Shown: positions 9,421 through 19,783 of the stretch, piece after piece
Layout: the number at the start of each line of letters is the position of its first letter
How positions within the stretch are numbered: the first letter of the stretch is position 1
Assembly: GCF_013327855.1 (NCBI RefSeq)
Contig: NZ_JABUMX010000001.1
Span: 1,426,001-1,490,000 of the forward strand
Reading direction: 5' to 3'
From: Phyllobacterium pellucidum
Lineage (GTDB): Bacteria > Pseudomonadota > Alphaproteobacteria > Rhizobiales > Rhizobiaceae
DNA length: 64,000 bases
Position numbers and translations under genes: made by a program
Notes under the pieces: generated by a model
Seen by the model: the letters and a program-made list of their open reading frames with translations, nothing else
Databases searched by the model: none
What the model was told of the DNA's origin: nothing

Positions 9421-10398
9421 ATGAAACTGATCTCCCCGGCCGAGGTCGACAGGCTATTGAATTGGCCGGATATGATCGACGCCATCGAACAGGCGTTCCG
9501 CCAGGGCGTCATTCAGCCCGTGCGCCACCACCACACAGTCGAGCGGCCGGATGGCGCAGCATCGACCTTGCTGCTCATGCCGGCCTGGTCGGATTTCGAT
9601 GCCCTCGGCGACTCCTCCAAGGGCTATATGGGGGTCAAGATCGTCACCGTATCGCCCGATAACGGCGCAGTGGCGAAGCCCGCAGTCATGGGCGTCTACC
9701 TGCTTCTCGACGGCAAGACCGGCGAACCCAAGGCACTCATAGATGGGCAGCGGCTCACCATCTGGCGCACGGCAGGGGCATCGGCGCTCGCCGCACGTTA
9801 CCTTGCGCGCGAAGATGCATCGAAGCTCGTCGTCCTCGGGGCTGGCGCGCTGTCGGGCTTTCTTGCCCGCGCCCACAGCGCCGTGCGGCCGATCAAGGAA
9901 ATCTCGATCTGGAACCGCAACCTCGCCAATGCCGAAAAAGTGGCGGCGGACCTTACCGCTGACGGCTTCAATGCAAAAGCCGTTTCGGACAAGGATGCGG
10001 CAATCGCCGAGGCGGACATCATCACCGCGGGAACGCTCTCGACCGAACCGCTTGTCCTCGGCAGGCACCTGAAGCCAGGCGCGCATGTCGATCTCATTGG
10101 TGCGTTCACCCCGACCATGCGCGAGAGCGACGATGAGTGCGTCCGCCGCGCCCGGGTGTTTGTCGACACGAAGGATGGCGCGCTCAAGGAAGGCGGCGAC
10201 ATCGTACAGCCGATCAAAGCTGGTGTTGTGAGCAAGGAGCATGTCATCGGCGACCTGTTCGACCTGACGCGCGGAACGATGAAGGGCCGTCAGTCCGCCG
10301 AGGAAGTCACGCTGTTCAAATCGGTAGGTGCCGCCCTTGAGGATCTGGCGGCCGGAATCCTTGTTTTTGAGAAGGCAAACGCTGCATCACAAGCCTAA
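9421..10398 (+). CDS. Ornithine cyclodeaminase / mu-crystallin family protein
   Basis: This 325-residue NAD(P)-dependent enzyme of the OCD/mu-crystallin family has a Rossmann fold around VVLGAGALSGFLARAH, followed by ISIWNRNLANAEKVA. The substrate-side N-terminal motifs KIVTVSPDN and DGQRLTIWRTAGASALAARYL are present. Family members act as ornithine cyclodeaminase, alanine dehydrogenase, ketimine reductase or delta-1-pyrroline-2-carboxylate reductase, so the exact substrate is open. AAGGAACAAGAC precedes the ATG. It lies between lapA and an RNA methyltransferase gene with short gaps. Confidence 0.85.
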   Translation: MKLISPAEVDRLLNWPDMIDAIEQAFRQGVIQPVRHHHTVERPDGAASTLLLMPAWSDFDALGDSSKGYMGVKIVTVSPDNGAVAKPAVMGVYLLLDGKTGEPKALIDGQRLTIWRTAGASALAARYLAREDASKLVVLGAGALSGFLARAHSAVRPIKEISIWNRNLANAEKVAADLTADGFNAKAVSDKDAAIAEADIITAGTLSTEPLVLGRHLKPGAHVDLIGAFTPTMRESDDECVRRARVFVDTKDGALKEGGDIVQPIKAGVVSKEHVIGDLFDLTRGTMKGRQSAEEVTLFKSVGAALEDLAAGILVFEKANAASQA

Positions 10399-10470
10399 CG
10401 GCTCGGATTTCGCTTTCGCCCTGCAACGTCTTGGCTTAGAGCGTTCTAGCCAAGACAGGGAAAGCGAGAC

Positions 10471-11577
10471 TTGAAACCATCCGGCGGAAAAACGAGAAAG
10501 ACCAAGAGCGCTGCCAGCAAGGCCAACCCCGCAAAGGGTGCTGTGCAATGGCAAAGCCCGGTGAAGCCGCGACCGCAATTTGCCAAGCAGGTGCGCACGC
10601 CCGCCATCGACGCTCCCGCGCAGGGGGGCGCACGTCAGGATGCGTCGCCACGACGCGTGCTTGTGCGCCGGTCCGGAGCACGTCCGGAGGAGCGAACCGG
10701 CCTTATCCTCGAAACCCTGCCTTCGGAGGACTACGCGCTCCTCGATAGTGGCAATGGCCTGAAGCTGGAGCAATACGGCCCCTATCGCATCGTGCGTCCC
10801 GAAGGCCAGGCGATCTGGTTGCCGGCCTGGGCCAAGGCCGAATGGGACAAGGCGGATGCAGTCTTTACCGGCAATACGGATGAGGAAGGCGTCGGCCGCT
10901 GGCACTTTCCGAAAGTGCCGCTCGGTGAAACCTGGCCGCTCGCTTTCGACGAACTGCCGTTCTATGGCCGTTTCACTTCCTTCCGGCATGTTGGCGTTTT
11001 CCCCGAGCAGGGCACCCATTGGGCGCATATGGACAGGCTGATCCGAAACGCGAAACGGCCGGTCAAGGTGCTCAATCTCTTCGGCTATACCGGCGTTGCC
11101 TCGCTCGTTGCCGCGCGGGCCGGGGCAGAGGTCACCCATGTGGATGCCTCGAAGAAAGCCATCGCCTGGGCGCGCGAAAACCAGGAAATGGCCGGCCTTT
11201 CCAGCAAGCCCATCCGCTGGATCTGCGAGGATGCGATGAAATTCGTCATGCGCGAGGAACGGCGCGGCAGCACCTACGACATCATCCTACTCGACCCCCC
11301 GGCCTATGGCCGCGGGCCGGGCGGCGAGGTGTGGCAACTTTTCGACAATCTCCCCGACATGGTCGATATCTGCCGCGCCATCCTTTCCCCCAATGCGCTC
11401 AGTGTCGTGTTGACCGCCTATTCGATCCGCGCCTCGTTTTTTGCGATTCATGAATTGATGCGCGATGCGTTCACCGGCCTCGGCGGTACGGTGGAGTCGG
11501 GCGAACTTATCCTGCGCGAACGTTCATCCGGACGCGCGCTTTCCACCTCGCTGTTCAGCCGTTGGGAAAATACATGA
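10471..11577 (+). CDS. Class I SAM-dependent methyltransferase (RlmI-like)
   Basis: This 368-residue protein has a basic, low-complexity N-terminus (about 1-70) and a Methyltrans_SAM/RlmI-like catalytic domain. SAM motif I is LNLFGYTGVASL, an acidic loop VTHVDASKKAI follows, and the catalytic motif IV is LLDPPAYGRG. The family methylates rRNA bases, but the exact site cannot be set. The start is a TTG at 10471 preceded by GGGAAAG; the frame has no ATG until far inside the domain, so a non-ATG start is needed. Its stop overlaps the next gene as ATGA, implying translational coupling with the second methyltransferase. Confidence 0.85.
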   Translation: MKPSGGKTRKTKSAASKANPAKGAVQWQSPVKPRPQFAKQVRTPAIDAPAQGGARQDASPRRVLVRRSGARPEERTGLILETLPSEDYALLDSGNGLKLEQYGPYRIVRPEGQAIWLPAWAKAEWDKADAVFTGNTDEEGVGRWHFPKVPLGETWPLAFDELPFYGRFTSFRHVGVFPEQGTHWAHMDRLIRNAKRPVKVLNLFGYTGVASLVAARAGAEVTHVDASKKAIAWARENQEMAGLSSKPIRWICEDAMKFVMREERRGSTYDIILLDPPAYGRGPGGEVWQLFDNLPDMVDICRAILSPNALSVVLTAYSIRASFFAIHELMRDAFTGLGGTVESGELILRERSSGRALSTSLFSRWENT

Positions 11578-12443
11578 CGCGACACGACGACCACACCCGA
11601 GGCACCGGACTCGCGCGACCCGGCAGGGTCAAGGAAGTGACCAGCCTCACCAACCCGATCGTGAAGGATTTGCGCGCACTCGCGATGAAAAAATATCGCG
11701 ATCAGGAGGGTGTTTTTCTCGCCGAGGGGCTGAAGCTGATCATCGACGCACTCGATCTCGGCTGGACGATCCGCACGCTCGTCTTTTCCAAGGCAGGCAA
11801 GGGCAATTCACTTGTCGAGCAGGTGGCGGCGCGCACCATCGCCAAGGGCGGGGATGTCCTCGAAGTCAGTGAGAAGGTCATTGCCGCCATAACCCGGCGC
11901 GACAATCCGCAAATGGTGGTCGGCGTCCTCGAACAGCGGATCCAGCCGCTTGCTGCACTGAGGCCGCGAGGCAACGACGTCTATGTGGCGCTGGACCGGG
12001 TCCGCGATCCCGGCAATCTAGGAACGATCATTCGCACGGCAGACGCCGTCGGCGCCAAGGGCATCATCCTGATCGGCGATACCACCGATCCATTCTCGCT
12101 CGAAACCGTGCGCGCCACCATGGGTTCGGTCTTCGCGGTACCGCTCATGCGCGCCACCGAGGCCGAGTTCCTGGCCTGGCGCAAAGGCTTTGCCGGGCTC
12201 GTCATTGGTACGCACCTCAAAGGCGCCGTCGATTACCGCACCATTCCTTATGCGAACCATCCCGTTGTCCTCTTGATGGGCAATGAGCAGCAGGGCCTGC
12301 CGGACCAACTCGCGGCCGGCTGTGACAAGCTTGCCCGGATCCCGCAGGAGGGCCGCGCGGATTCGCTTAATCTTGCCATTGCAACCGGGATCATGCTGTT
12401 CGAGATAAGGCGCGACGCGCTCAAACTCGATGGCGGAAACTGA
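11574..12443 (+). CDS. TrmH/SpoU-family RNA methyltransferase
   Basis: This 289-residue SPOUT-class enzyme carries an N-terminal substrate-binding domain (KEVTSLTNPIVKDLRAL) and the three SPOUT motifs: NLGTIIRTADAVGAKG, LLMGNEQQGLP and SLNLAIATGIMLFE. It probably methylates a ribose 2'-OH in rRNA or tRNA. The ATG at 11574 overlaps the upstream stop as ATGA and is preceded by GGGAAAATAC; an in-frame TTG at 11562 is less likely. It is followed 12 bp later by lspA. Confidence 0.88.
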   Translation: MTRHDDHTRGTGLARPGRVKEVTSLTNPIVKDLRALAMKKYRDQEGVFLAEGLKLIIDALDLGWTIRTLVFSKAGKGNSLVEQVAARTIAKGGDVLEVSEKVIAAITRRDNPQMVVGVLEQRIQPLAALRPRGNDVYVALDRVRDPGNLGTIIRTADAVGAKGIILIGDTTDPFSLETVRATMGSVFAVPLMRATEAEFLAWRKGFAGLVIGTHLKGAVDYRTIPYANHPVVLLMGNEQQGLPDQLAAGCDKLARIPQEGRADSLNLAIATGIMLFEIRRDALKLDGGN

Positions 12444-12455
12444 AACAAGAGAACG

Positions 12456-12959
12456 ATGAAAACCAAAGCGCTTTACAATCTATTGGCCGTCGTCGCCTTT
12501 GCGGTCGTGAGCGACCAGATCATCAAATATCTGGTCGAGACCGGCATGGATTACCAGCAGCAGATCGACGTGTTGCCGTTCCTCGCACTGTTTCGCGTTC
12601 ACAACAATGGCATTGCCTTTTCCATGCTCAGCGGTCTGCACGACCTTGCGCTGATTGCGCTGACGCTCGTCATCATCTGCTTCGTCAGCTATCTCTGGTG
12701 GACGACGGCGGCAACCCGCTGGATTTCCCGCTTCGGCTTCGCCCTGATCATCGGTGGCGCGCTCGGCAATCTGATCGACAGGAGCATTCACGGTTACGTT
12801 ATTGATTATGTTCTTTTCCATCTGCCGACCTGGTCGTTTGCCGTCTTCAATCTTGCCGATGCCTATATTTCAGTCGGCGCGGCGCTGGTCGTGCTTGAGG
12901 AAGTGCTCGCCTGGCTGCGCGAACGCCGGGCTTCGAAGGGTGAACCCGGGAAGAACTGA
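12456..12959 (+). CDS. lspA: Lipoprotein signal peptidase (signal peptidase II)
   Basis: This 167-residue four-helix inner-membrane aspartyl protease removes signal peptides from diacylglyceryl-modified prolipoproteins. Conserved blocks are [30 protein letters not shown] (103-109), HGYVIDYV with Asp117, and [11 protein letters not shown] with Asp135. The last two aspartates match the catalytic dyad of structurally known LspA. The ATG follows AACAAGAGAACG. Substrates in this window include the small lipoproteins at 36595 and 54703 and the large lipoprotein array from 58156 onward. Confidence 0.95.
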   Translation: MKTKALYNLLAVVAFAVVSDQIIKYLVETGMDYQQQIDVLPFLALFRVHNNGIAFSMLSGLHDLALIALTLVIICFVSYLWWTTAATRWISRFGFALIIGGALGNLIDRSIHGYVIDYVLFHLPTWSFAVFNLADAYISVGAALVVLEEVLAWLRERRASKGEPGKN

Positions 12960-13078
12960 GATAAGGCGGGTCGTCGCGCTTGGCCCAAGGATCCGGGCTG
13001 GTGCTCTGGGGTCATCTTCCGATGCCACCTTCTCCGTATTCCTTCGACTGCACGAGAGGCCCCAAGCCTGCCACCGTC

Positions 13079-13109
13079 ACGTCATGCTGCCGTCATCGAT
13101 TTGTAGTAT
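13079..13109 (+). promoter_or_regulatory. Candidate PhoB box and -10 element of olsB
   Basis: Two 7-mers ACGTCAT (13079-13085) and CCGTCAT (13090-13096) are separated by 4 bp and therefore repeat with the 11-bp period of a Pho box (consensus CTGTCAT-N4-CTGTCAT). A -10-like TAGTAT follows at 13104-13109, the distance expected when PhoB replaces the -35 contact. A third half-site CCGTCAC lies at 13074. Confidence 0.6.
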
Positions 13110-13158
13110 TCAGGAGGCGACCGAACCACCGATCAACCTCTCTTAAGAGCGAATCGAC

Positions 13159-14049
13159 ATGAGCATCGCCTTGCTTGAACGTGCTTCACCTACTAAAGAT
13201 CAGCGCATGGTCTCGCAGGTTGATTCAACGCCCTCGCCTCTTGTGGCGCCTCACCTTGTTTCGGTGCTCGGTCGCATCGGCACGATGGAGGTCTGCCTTG
13301 CCCAGACCGAGGACGAGATCGAGTCGGCGCAGCAGCTTCGCTTCAAGGTTTTCTTCGACGAACTCGGCGCCAAGGGATCGGCGACGCTCGAACAGCGCGA
13401 TGCAGACCGTTTCGATCCAGTCTGCGATCATCTTCTGGTCTACGATACCTCGATCGCCGGCCCCAAGCACAAGCAGATCGTCGGGACATACCGCCTGCTT
13501 CGTTCAGAGCGGGCTTTTGCATCAGGCGGATTCTATTCAGCCAGCGAATATTCAATCGAAAGCCTCGTCAGTGCCAAGCCGGATTTGCGCTTCCTTGAAC
13601 TCGGGCGCTCCTGCGTTCTGCCGGAGTACCGCTCGAAACGCACCGTGGAACTCCTGTGGCAGGGGATCTGGACCTATTGCCGCCATCATTCGATCGGGGT
13701 CATGTTCGGATGCGCCTCATTCCAGGGGACCGTTCCTGCAGCCCATGCGCTGCAACTTTCGTTCCTGCAGCACAATTTCCGCGCGACGCCCGATTGGGAC
13801 GTCCGCGCCTTGCCTGACCGCTACCAGGCAATGGACCTCGTTCCGGCCGAGGCGATCAACCCGCGTGTCGCCATGTTTGCCATGCCGCCGCTCATCAAGG
13901 GCTACCTTCGCCTTGGCGCGATGATCGGGGACGGCGCCGTCATCGATCACGATTTCGGCACGACAGATGTCTTGATCATCCTGCCGGTCAGCCGCATCGC
14001 TGAACGCTATGTCAGCCACTATGCCGCGGAAGCAAAGCGCTTCGCTTGA
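13159..14049 (+). CDS. olsB: L-ornithine N-alpha-acyltransferase (ornithine lipid synthesis)
   Basis: This 296-residue GNAT-fold acyltransferase transfers a 3-hydroxyacyl group from ACP to ornithine, giving lyso-ornithine lipid. Recognisable OlsB features are the start of the fold (VCLAQTEDEIESAQQLRFKV), the IVGTYRLLR strand, FLELGRSCVLPEYRSKRTV and the downstream MFGCASFQG. OlsA, which completes the lipid, is not adjacent. Ornithine lipids replace phospholipids under phosphate limitation, which fits the Pho box found upstream. The ATG follows a weak ribosome binding site. Confidence 0.9.
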   Translation: MSIALLERASPTKDQRMVSQVDSTPSPLVAPHLVSVLGRIGTMEVCLAQTEDEIESAQQLRFKVFFDELGAKGSATLEQRDADRFDPVCDHLLVYDTSIAGPKHKQIVGTYRLLRSERAFASGGFYSASEYSIESLVSAKPDLRFLELGRSCVLPEYRSKRTVELLWQGIWTYCRHHSIGVMFGCASFQGTVPAAHALQLSFLQHNFRATPDWDVRALPDRYQAMDLVPAEAINPRVAMFAMPPLIKGYLRLGAMIGDGAVIDHDFGTTDVLIILPVSRIAERYVSHYAAEAKRFA

Positions 14050-14155
14050 GATCATCTGTGGAGAAGAACGCAGGATCCCCGCTACAGAGGTGGGTAAATC
14101 CTGCGTTTGCGCATAGATTGCTCCAGACTGGACAAGGGTCTATCAGGAGAGCGCA

Positions 14156-16882
14156 TTGGCGGAACTTGCAACCATAATCGAAACGCCTGCCTACGATGCC
14201 GAGCCATCGGCGCGGCCGACGCCGATGATGGAGCAATATATCGAGATCAAGGCGACGAATCCCGACAGCCTCCTGTTCTATCGGATGGGCGATTTCTACG
14301 AGTTGTTCTTCGACGATGCCGTCGCAGCGTCGCGGGCGCTCGGCATTACGCTGACCAAGCGCGGCAAGCACCTCGGCGATGACATCCCGATGTGCGGCGT
14401 GCCGGTCCATGCCGCCGACGATTATTTGCAGAAGCTCATCGCGCGCGGCTTTCGTGTCGCCGTCTGCGAGCAGATCGAAGATCCAGCCGAAGCGAAGAAA
14501 CGCGGCTCGAAATCGGTCGTCAAGCGCGATGTCGTCCGTCTGGTAACGCCGGGGACGATCACCGAGGAAAAGCTGCTCGATCCATCCGAGGCCAATTATC
14601 TGATGACGCTCGGCCGTGTGAAGGGCGGAGGCCAAGGCCAGTTTGCGCTCGCCTGGATCGATATTTCCACCGGCACCTTCCGCGTCGGCGAAACCGACCC
14701 GTCCCGCATGCTCGCCGATATATTGCGGGTCGAACCGCGCGAACTCATCGTCGCCGATCCCGTCTTCCACGATCCGGACCTTCGTCCGATCTTCGACATT
14801 CTCGGTCGGTCAGTCACGCCGCAGCCGCCAAGCCTCTTCGACAGCGCAACGGCGGAAAACCGCATCCAGCGCTATTTCGATGTCGGCACGCTCGACGGGT
14901 TCGGCCAGTTTTCGCGGGCCGAACTTTCGGCGATTTCCGGCGCCATCGCCTACGTGGAAAAGACGCAGATCGCGGAGCGTCCGCCGCTGATGCGGCCGGA
15001 GCGCGAGTCGGAGGGTTCCTCGCTCTTCATCGATCCCGCGACGCGCGCCAACCTCGAACTTCTGCGTACACTTTCCGGCAATCGCGACGGCAGTTTACTC
15101 AAGGCAATAGACCGGACGGTTACCGGCGGCGGCGCGCGATTGCTGTCCGAGCGGCTCACCGCCCCGCTGACCGACCCGGAGGCCATTTCCACGCGCCTCG
15201 ATTCTGTCTCCTTCTTTCTGCTGCAGCAATCGCTTGCCGACATTGTCCGGGAAACGCTCAAAGGGGTGCCGGATATGCCGCGCGCCCTCTCGCGGCTTGC
15301 CGTTGGACGGGGCGGGCCCCGGGACCTCGGCGCCCTCGCCCGCGGGTTTGAAGCCGCGGGCGAGATCGGCCGCGTCATCGGAACCGAATTGCTGCCGAGC
15401 GAGCTTGCGAGGGTCCGCGATTGCTTCGCCGGGTTGCCGCGTGATTTCCTCAGCCATCTGGAAGCAGCGCTTGCCGATGAACTGCCGCTACTCAAGCGCG
15501 ACGGCGGTTTCGTGCGGCCCGGCTATAATGCCGAGCTTGATGAAATGCGCGCACTTCGCGACCACTCACGCCGCGTTATCGCCGGCCTCCAGGCCGACTA
15601 TATGGAGACGACGGGCATCAGGTCGCTGAAGATCAAGCACAATAATGTGCTGGGTTATTTCATCGAGGTGACAGCCAACAACGCGTCGGTGATGACCGAT
15701 ACGGATACAGCCAAGTCAAAGTTCATTCATCGCCAGACCATCGCCAATGCAATGCGCTTCACGACGACCGAGCTTGCGGAACTCGAAACCAAGATCGCCA
15801 ATGCGGCGGACCGCGCGCTCGGCATCGAACTTGATGTTTTCGAACAGTTGACGCGGGAGACCGTCGAAAATGCCGAAGCGATACGCGCCGGGGCGGCGGC
15901 ACTGGCGGCGCTCGACGTCTCGGTGTCGCTTGCGGTCCTTGCGGAGGAACAGGGCTATTGCCGTCCGCTGGTCGATCACAGCCTAGCCTTCGCGATCATC
16001 GCCGGACGCCATCCCGTCGTCGAACAGTCGCTACGGCGGCAGGCCGCAAACCCGTTTGTGGCCAATGACTGTACGCTATCTCCGGAAGGAACTGGCAAGG
16101 GCGCGATCTGGTTGCTGACCGGACCGAACATGGGCGGTAAATCGACGTTCCTGCGCCAGAACGCGCTGATCGCGATCCTAGCCCAGATGGGCTCGTTCGT
16201 GCCGGCGGGCTCGGCCCATATCGGCATCGTCGACCGCCTGTTTTCGCGGGTCGGCGCATCCGATGATCTCGCCCGCGGCCGCTCGACCTTCATGGTGGAG
16301 ATGGTGGAAACCGCAGCGATCCTCAATCAGGCGAGCGACCGCTCGCTCGTTATTCTCGATGAGATCGGGCGCGGTACGGCGACCTTCGACGGCCTGTCCA
16401 TCGCCTGGGCGGCGGTCGAATATCTGCACGAGAAAAACCAGTGCCGGGCGATCTTCGCCACGCATTTTCACGAGATGACGGCGCTTTCCGAGAAGCTGCC
16501 GCGCCTCGGCAACGTCACGATGCGGGTCAAGGAATGGGACGGCGATGTCGTCTTCCTGCACGAGGTCGCCAAGGGCGCGGCTGACCGGTCCTATGGCGTT
16601 CAGGTCGCCCGCCTCGCCGGCCTGCCGGAAGCGGTCGTCAGCCGGGCCCGCGACGTTCTGCACCAACTCGAGGCAGGCAATACGTCGGGCAAGGCCGATA
16701 AGCTGATCGACGATCTGCCGCTGTTTTCTGTTGAAGTGATGCGCCAGGCGCCCAGGCCGGCACAAGGAAAAGACAGCGCCCTGCTCGCCGCGCTCACCGG
16801 CGTCAATCCCGATGAAATGACGCCGCGCGAGGCGCTTGAAGTGCTCTACCGCCTGAAAGGCATTGCAGCAACGAATTCATGA
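14156..16882 (+). CDS. mutS: DNA mismatch repair protein MutS
   Basis: This 908-residue protein recognises mispairs and starts mismatch repair with MutL. The mismatch-contacting motif appears as [15 protein letters not shown] near the N-terminus. The ATPase has Walker [11 protein letters not shown] near residue 655, Walker [12 protein letters not shown] and the FATHFHEM block; a helix-turn-helix-like C-terminus follows. The start is a TTG preceded by AGGAG at good distance, giving [14 protein letters not shown]. It opens a conserved block mutS-glnD-murJ-trpS-usp-nfuA. A typical MutS length for alphaproteobacteria. Confidence 0.97.
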   Translation: MAELATIIETPAYDAEPSARPTPMMEQYIEIKATNPDSLLFYRMGDFYELFFDDAVAASRALGITLTKRGKHLGDDIPMCGVPVHAADDYLQKLIARGFRVAVCEQIEDPAEAKKRGSKSVVKRDVVRLVTPGTITEEKLLDPSEANYLMTLGRVKGGGQGQFALAWIDISTGTFRVGETDPSRMLADILRVEPRELIVADPVFHDPDLRPIFDILGRSVTPQPPSLFDSATAENRIQRYFDVGTLDGFGQFSRAELSAISGAIAYVEKTQIAERPPLMRPERESEGSSLFIDPATRANLELLRTLSGNRDGSLLKAIDRTVTGGGARLLSERLTAPLTDPEAISTRLDSVSFFLLQQSLADIVRETLKGVPDMPRALSRLAVGRGGPRDLGALARGFEAAGEIGRVIGTELLPSELARVRDCFAGLPRDFLSHLEAALADELPLLKRDGGFVRPGYNAELDEMRALRDHSRRVIAGLQADYMETTGIRSLKIKHNNVLGYFIEVTANNASVMTDTDTAKSKFIHRQTIANAMRFTTTELAELETKIANAADRALGIELDVFEQLTRETVENAEAIRAGAAALAALDVSVSLAVLAEEQGYCRPLVDHSLAFAIIAGRHPVVEQSLRRQAANPFVANDCTLSPEGTGKGAIWLLTGPNMGGKSTFLRQNALIAILAQMGSFVPAGSAHIGIVDRLFSRVGASDDLARGRSTFMVEMVETAAILNQASDRSLVILDEIGRGTATFDGLSIAWAAVEYLHEKNQCRAIFATHFHEMTALSEKLPRLGNVTMRVKEWDGDVVFLHEVAKGAADRSYGVQVARLAGLPEAVVSRARDVLHQLEAGNTSGKADKLIDDLPLFSVEVMRQAPRPAQGKDSALLAALTGVNPDEMTPREALEVLYRLKGIAATNS

Positions 16883-16963
16883 AGGGTGCGTCTGATCTGT
16901 TTCAAATGAAGTCATTCCGTTTGAATTGATTTCGCGCTATAGCGAGCCATCATCCATAAAGTC

Positions 16964-19783
16964 GTGTTCATGAACGCCTCAGACCTGAAACTGGAACAGA
17001 TCGTCAACCCCACCATACTTCATCGGCAGTTTGAAGATCTGGTCAAGGCGGCGAAGGACAATGGGGCAGCATCCGTCGATCGCAACGACGTGCTGCAGCT
17101 TGTCAAGCAAACGCTCGCATCCGGCCGCAAGAAGGCGGAAGAGCTGCTGATGAAAGATGCCGGGGGCACACGTTGCGCCATGCGGCTTTCCTTTCTGATG
17201 GATCAGATCATTTCAGCATTGTACGAATTCGCGGTCGCTCATGTCTATCCTGCGGTAAACCCTTCGACAGCCGAGCGCATGAGCATCGTCGCGGTCGGCG
17301 GCTATGGGCGCGGCGCCCTGGCGCCGGGCTCGGACATCGATCTTCTGTTTCTCTTGCCCTACAAGCAAACGCCGTGGGGCGAACAGGTTGTCGAGTATAT
17401 CCTCTACATGCTGTGGGACGCCGGGCTCAAGGTCGGGCACGCCACCCGCAATCTCGATGAATGCATTCGCCTTTCGCTGGCGGACATGACTATACGCACC
17501 AGCATTCTCGAGGCGCGTTATGTCTGTGGCAATGAGGAGCTGTTCACTTCGCTGGAAAAGCGGTTTGACGACGAAGTGGTCAAGGGAACGGGTCCGCAAT
17601 TCATCGAGGCCAAGCTTGCCGAACGCGATGCGCGCAACCGCAAGGCCGGTGCCACGCGCTACCTCGTCGAGCCCAACGTCAAGGAGGGCAAGGGCGGCCA
17701 GCGCGACCTGCATACGCTGTTCTGGATCGCCAAATACTACTACCGCGTCAAAACCAGCGATGAGCTGGTCAAGCTCGGCGTGCTGTCGCGGTCGGAGCAC
17801 AACAAGTTCCGCAAGGCCGAGGACCTTCTATGGGCGGTGCGCTGCCACATGCATTTTTTGACCGGCAAGGCCGAGGAACGGCTCTCTTTCGATATCCAGA
17901 GCGAGATCGCCCGGCGTCTTGGCTATACGGCGCATCCCGGCCAGCGTGACGTCGAACGCTTCATGAAGCACTACTTCCTCGTCGCCAAGGAGGTCGGCGA
18001 CCTGACGCGCATCATTTGCGCGGCACTTGAGGAAGAACAGGCCAAGCACGTGCCGGGCTTCAACAGGATTTTCCTGACCTTTTCCCGTCGCAAGCGCAAG
18101 ATTGCCGGGACAAGCGATTTCGTCATCGACAACCATCGCATCACCATCGCCGATGACGGTGTCTTCGAGAAGGACCCGGTCAACCTCATCCGCCTTTTTC
18201 ACTATGCGGACCAGCAGGGCCTCGAGTTTCATCCCGATGCGATGCAGCTCGTCACCCGTTCGCTGTCACTGATCAATGGCGAATTGCGGGAAAACCCGGA
18301 AGCGAACCGGCTCTTTCTCGAAATTCTGACTTCCGAGCGCAATCCCGAGCTGATCTTGCGGCGCATGAACGAATCCGGCGTGCTCGGCAAGTTCATCCCG
18401 GATTTTGGCAAGATCGTCGCGATGATGCAGTTCAACATGTATCATCACTATACGGTCGACGAACACCTCCTGCGCTGCATCGCGGTGATGTCGGAGATCG
18501 ACCATGGCGATCTCGGCCAGGAACACCCGCTGGCCAACCAGATCATGCCGGGGCTCAAGAAGGATCGCAAGATCCTTTACGTGGCGCTGCTCCTGCACGA
18601 TATCGCCAAGGGACGCCCCGAAGATCATTCGACTGCAGGCGCCCGCATCGCAAGGCGGCTTGGACCCCGGCTTGGCCTCTCCAAGGCTGATACCGAGACG
18701 GTCGCATGGCTCGTCGAGCAGCACCTGACCATGAGCCGGGTTGCGCAATCGCGCGATCTCAACGATCGGAAGACAATCGAGGATTTTGCCGAAATCGTCC
18801 AATCGCTCGACCGCATGAAGCTGCTGCTGATCCTCACCATCTGCGACATCAAGGCGGTGGGTCCGGGCGTATGGAACGGCTGGAAGGGCCAGCTGCTCCG
18901 CAATCTCTTCTATGAGACGGAATTGCTGCTGACCGGCGGCTTCTCGGAGGTTCCGCGCAAGGAACGCACCGAACATGCACGGTCTCAGCTCGAACACGCA
19001 CTGTCTTCCTGGCCGCAGATCGAGCGCCAGTCCTACCTGGCGCTGCACTACCAGAACTATCTCCTGACGGTCAGCCTCGACGACCAGATCCGCCACGCAA
19101 ACTTCATTCGCGAATCCGATGCGGCCGGCAAGACGCTGTCCACCATGATCAAGACCCATGATTTTGAAGGCGTCACCGAGATTACGGTTCTATCGCCGGA
19201 TCATCCACGCCTGCTCTCGATCATTGCCGGCGCCTGCGCCGCGGCGGGCGCCAACATCGTTGATGCGCAGATCTTCACCACCAGCGACGGGCGGGCGCTC
19301 GATACGATCCTGATCAGCCGCGAATTTCCGACCGATGACGACGAGCGGAGGCGCGCGAAGAACGTCGGCCGCCTGATCGAGGATGTGCTTTCCGGCCGCA
19401 GCTATCTTCCCGAAATGCTGGCGGCACGCACCAAGCCGAAGCGGGCGGTTCGCGCCTTCCGTATCGAGCCCGGCGTCGAAATCAACAATACGCTCTCCAA
19501 CAAATTCACCGTCATCGAGGTCGAGGGGCTCGACCGGCCCGGCCTTCTTTCAGAGATCACCGGGATCATTTCCGATCTTTCGCTCGATATCGCCTCGGCG
19601 CATGTGACGACTTTCGGCGAAAAGGTCATCGACGTGTTTTACGTGACGGACCTCGTCGGCCAGAAAGTCACCAACACGGCGCGGCAAAACCGCATTCGTA
19701 AGAAGCTGCTCGCACTCTTCGGCGAAGGCGATATAACCACCGCCCAGCCACAGCGGCAAAACATCCTCATGACGGCGGAATAA
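16964..19783 (+). CDS. glnD: Bifunctional PII uridylyltransferase/uridylyl-removing enzyme
   Basis: This 939-residue glutamine sensor uridylylates and deuridylylates PII proteins. In order it has the nucleotidyltransferase domain with [17 protein letters not shown] near residue 111, a helical region, the HD hydrolase domain ([12 protein letters not shown] and LLHDIAKG near 543), and two C-terminal ACT domains starting near residues 740 and 847 that bind glutamine. The start can be GTG at 16964 or ATG at 16970; the latter gives [10 protein letters not shown]. Its stop abuts the murJ ATG, suggesting coupling. Nitrogen status sensed here links through PII/NtrBC to sigma-54, which is encoded at 3369-5006. 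Confidence 0.96.
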   Translation: MFMNASDLKLEQIVNPTILHRQFEDLVKAAKDNGAASVDRNDVLQLVKQTLASGRKKAEELLMKDAGGTRCAMRLSFLMDQIISALYEFAVAHVYPAVNPSTAERMSIVAVGGYGRGALAPGSDIDLLFLLPYKQTPWGEQVVEYILYMLWDAGLKVGHATRNLDECIRLSLADMTIRTSILEARYVCGNEELFTSLEKRFDDEVVKGTGPQFIEAKLAERDARNRKAGATRYLVEPNVKEGKGGQRDLHTLFWIAKYYYRVKTSDELVKLGVLSRSEHNKFRKAEDLLWAVRCHMHFLTGKAEERLSFDIQSEIARRLGYTAHPGQRDVERFMKHYFLVAKEVGDLTRIICAALEEEQAKHVPGFNRIFLTFSRRKRKIAGTSDFVIDNHRITIADDGVFEKDPVNLIRLFHYADQQGLEFHPDAMQLVTRSLSLINGELRENPEANRLFLEILTSERNPELILRRMNESGVLGKFIPDFGKIVAMMQFNMYHHYTVDEHLLRCIAVMSEIDHGDLGQEHPLANQIMPGLKKDRKILYVALLLHDIAKGRPEDHSTAGARIARRLGPRLGLSKADTETVAWLVEQHLTMSRVAQSRDLNDRKTIEDFAEIVQSLDRMKLLLILTICDIKAVGPGVWNGWKGQLLRNLFYETELLLTGGFSEVPRKERTEHARSQLEHALSSWPQIERQSYLALHYQNYLLTVSLDDQIRHANFIRESDAAGKTLSTMIKTHDFEGVTEITVLSPDHPRLLSIIAGACAAAGANIVDAQIFTTSDGRALDTILISREFPTDDDERRRAKNVGRLIEDVLSGRSYLPEMLAARTKPKRAVRAFRIEPGVEINNTLSNKFTVIEVEGLDRPGLLSEITGIISDLSLDIASAHVTTFGEKVIDVFYVTDLVGQKVTNTARQNRIRKKLLALFGEGDITTAQPQRQNILMTAE

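Noticed and set aside
10896..10920. TGGCAC-containing sequence resembling a sigma-54 -24 element
   Set aside because: It lies inside the RlmI-like coding region and lacks the TTGC -12 element at the required spacing.
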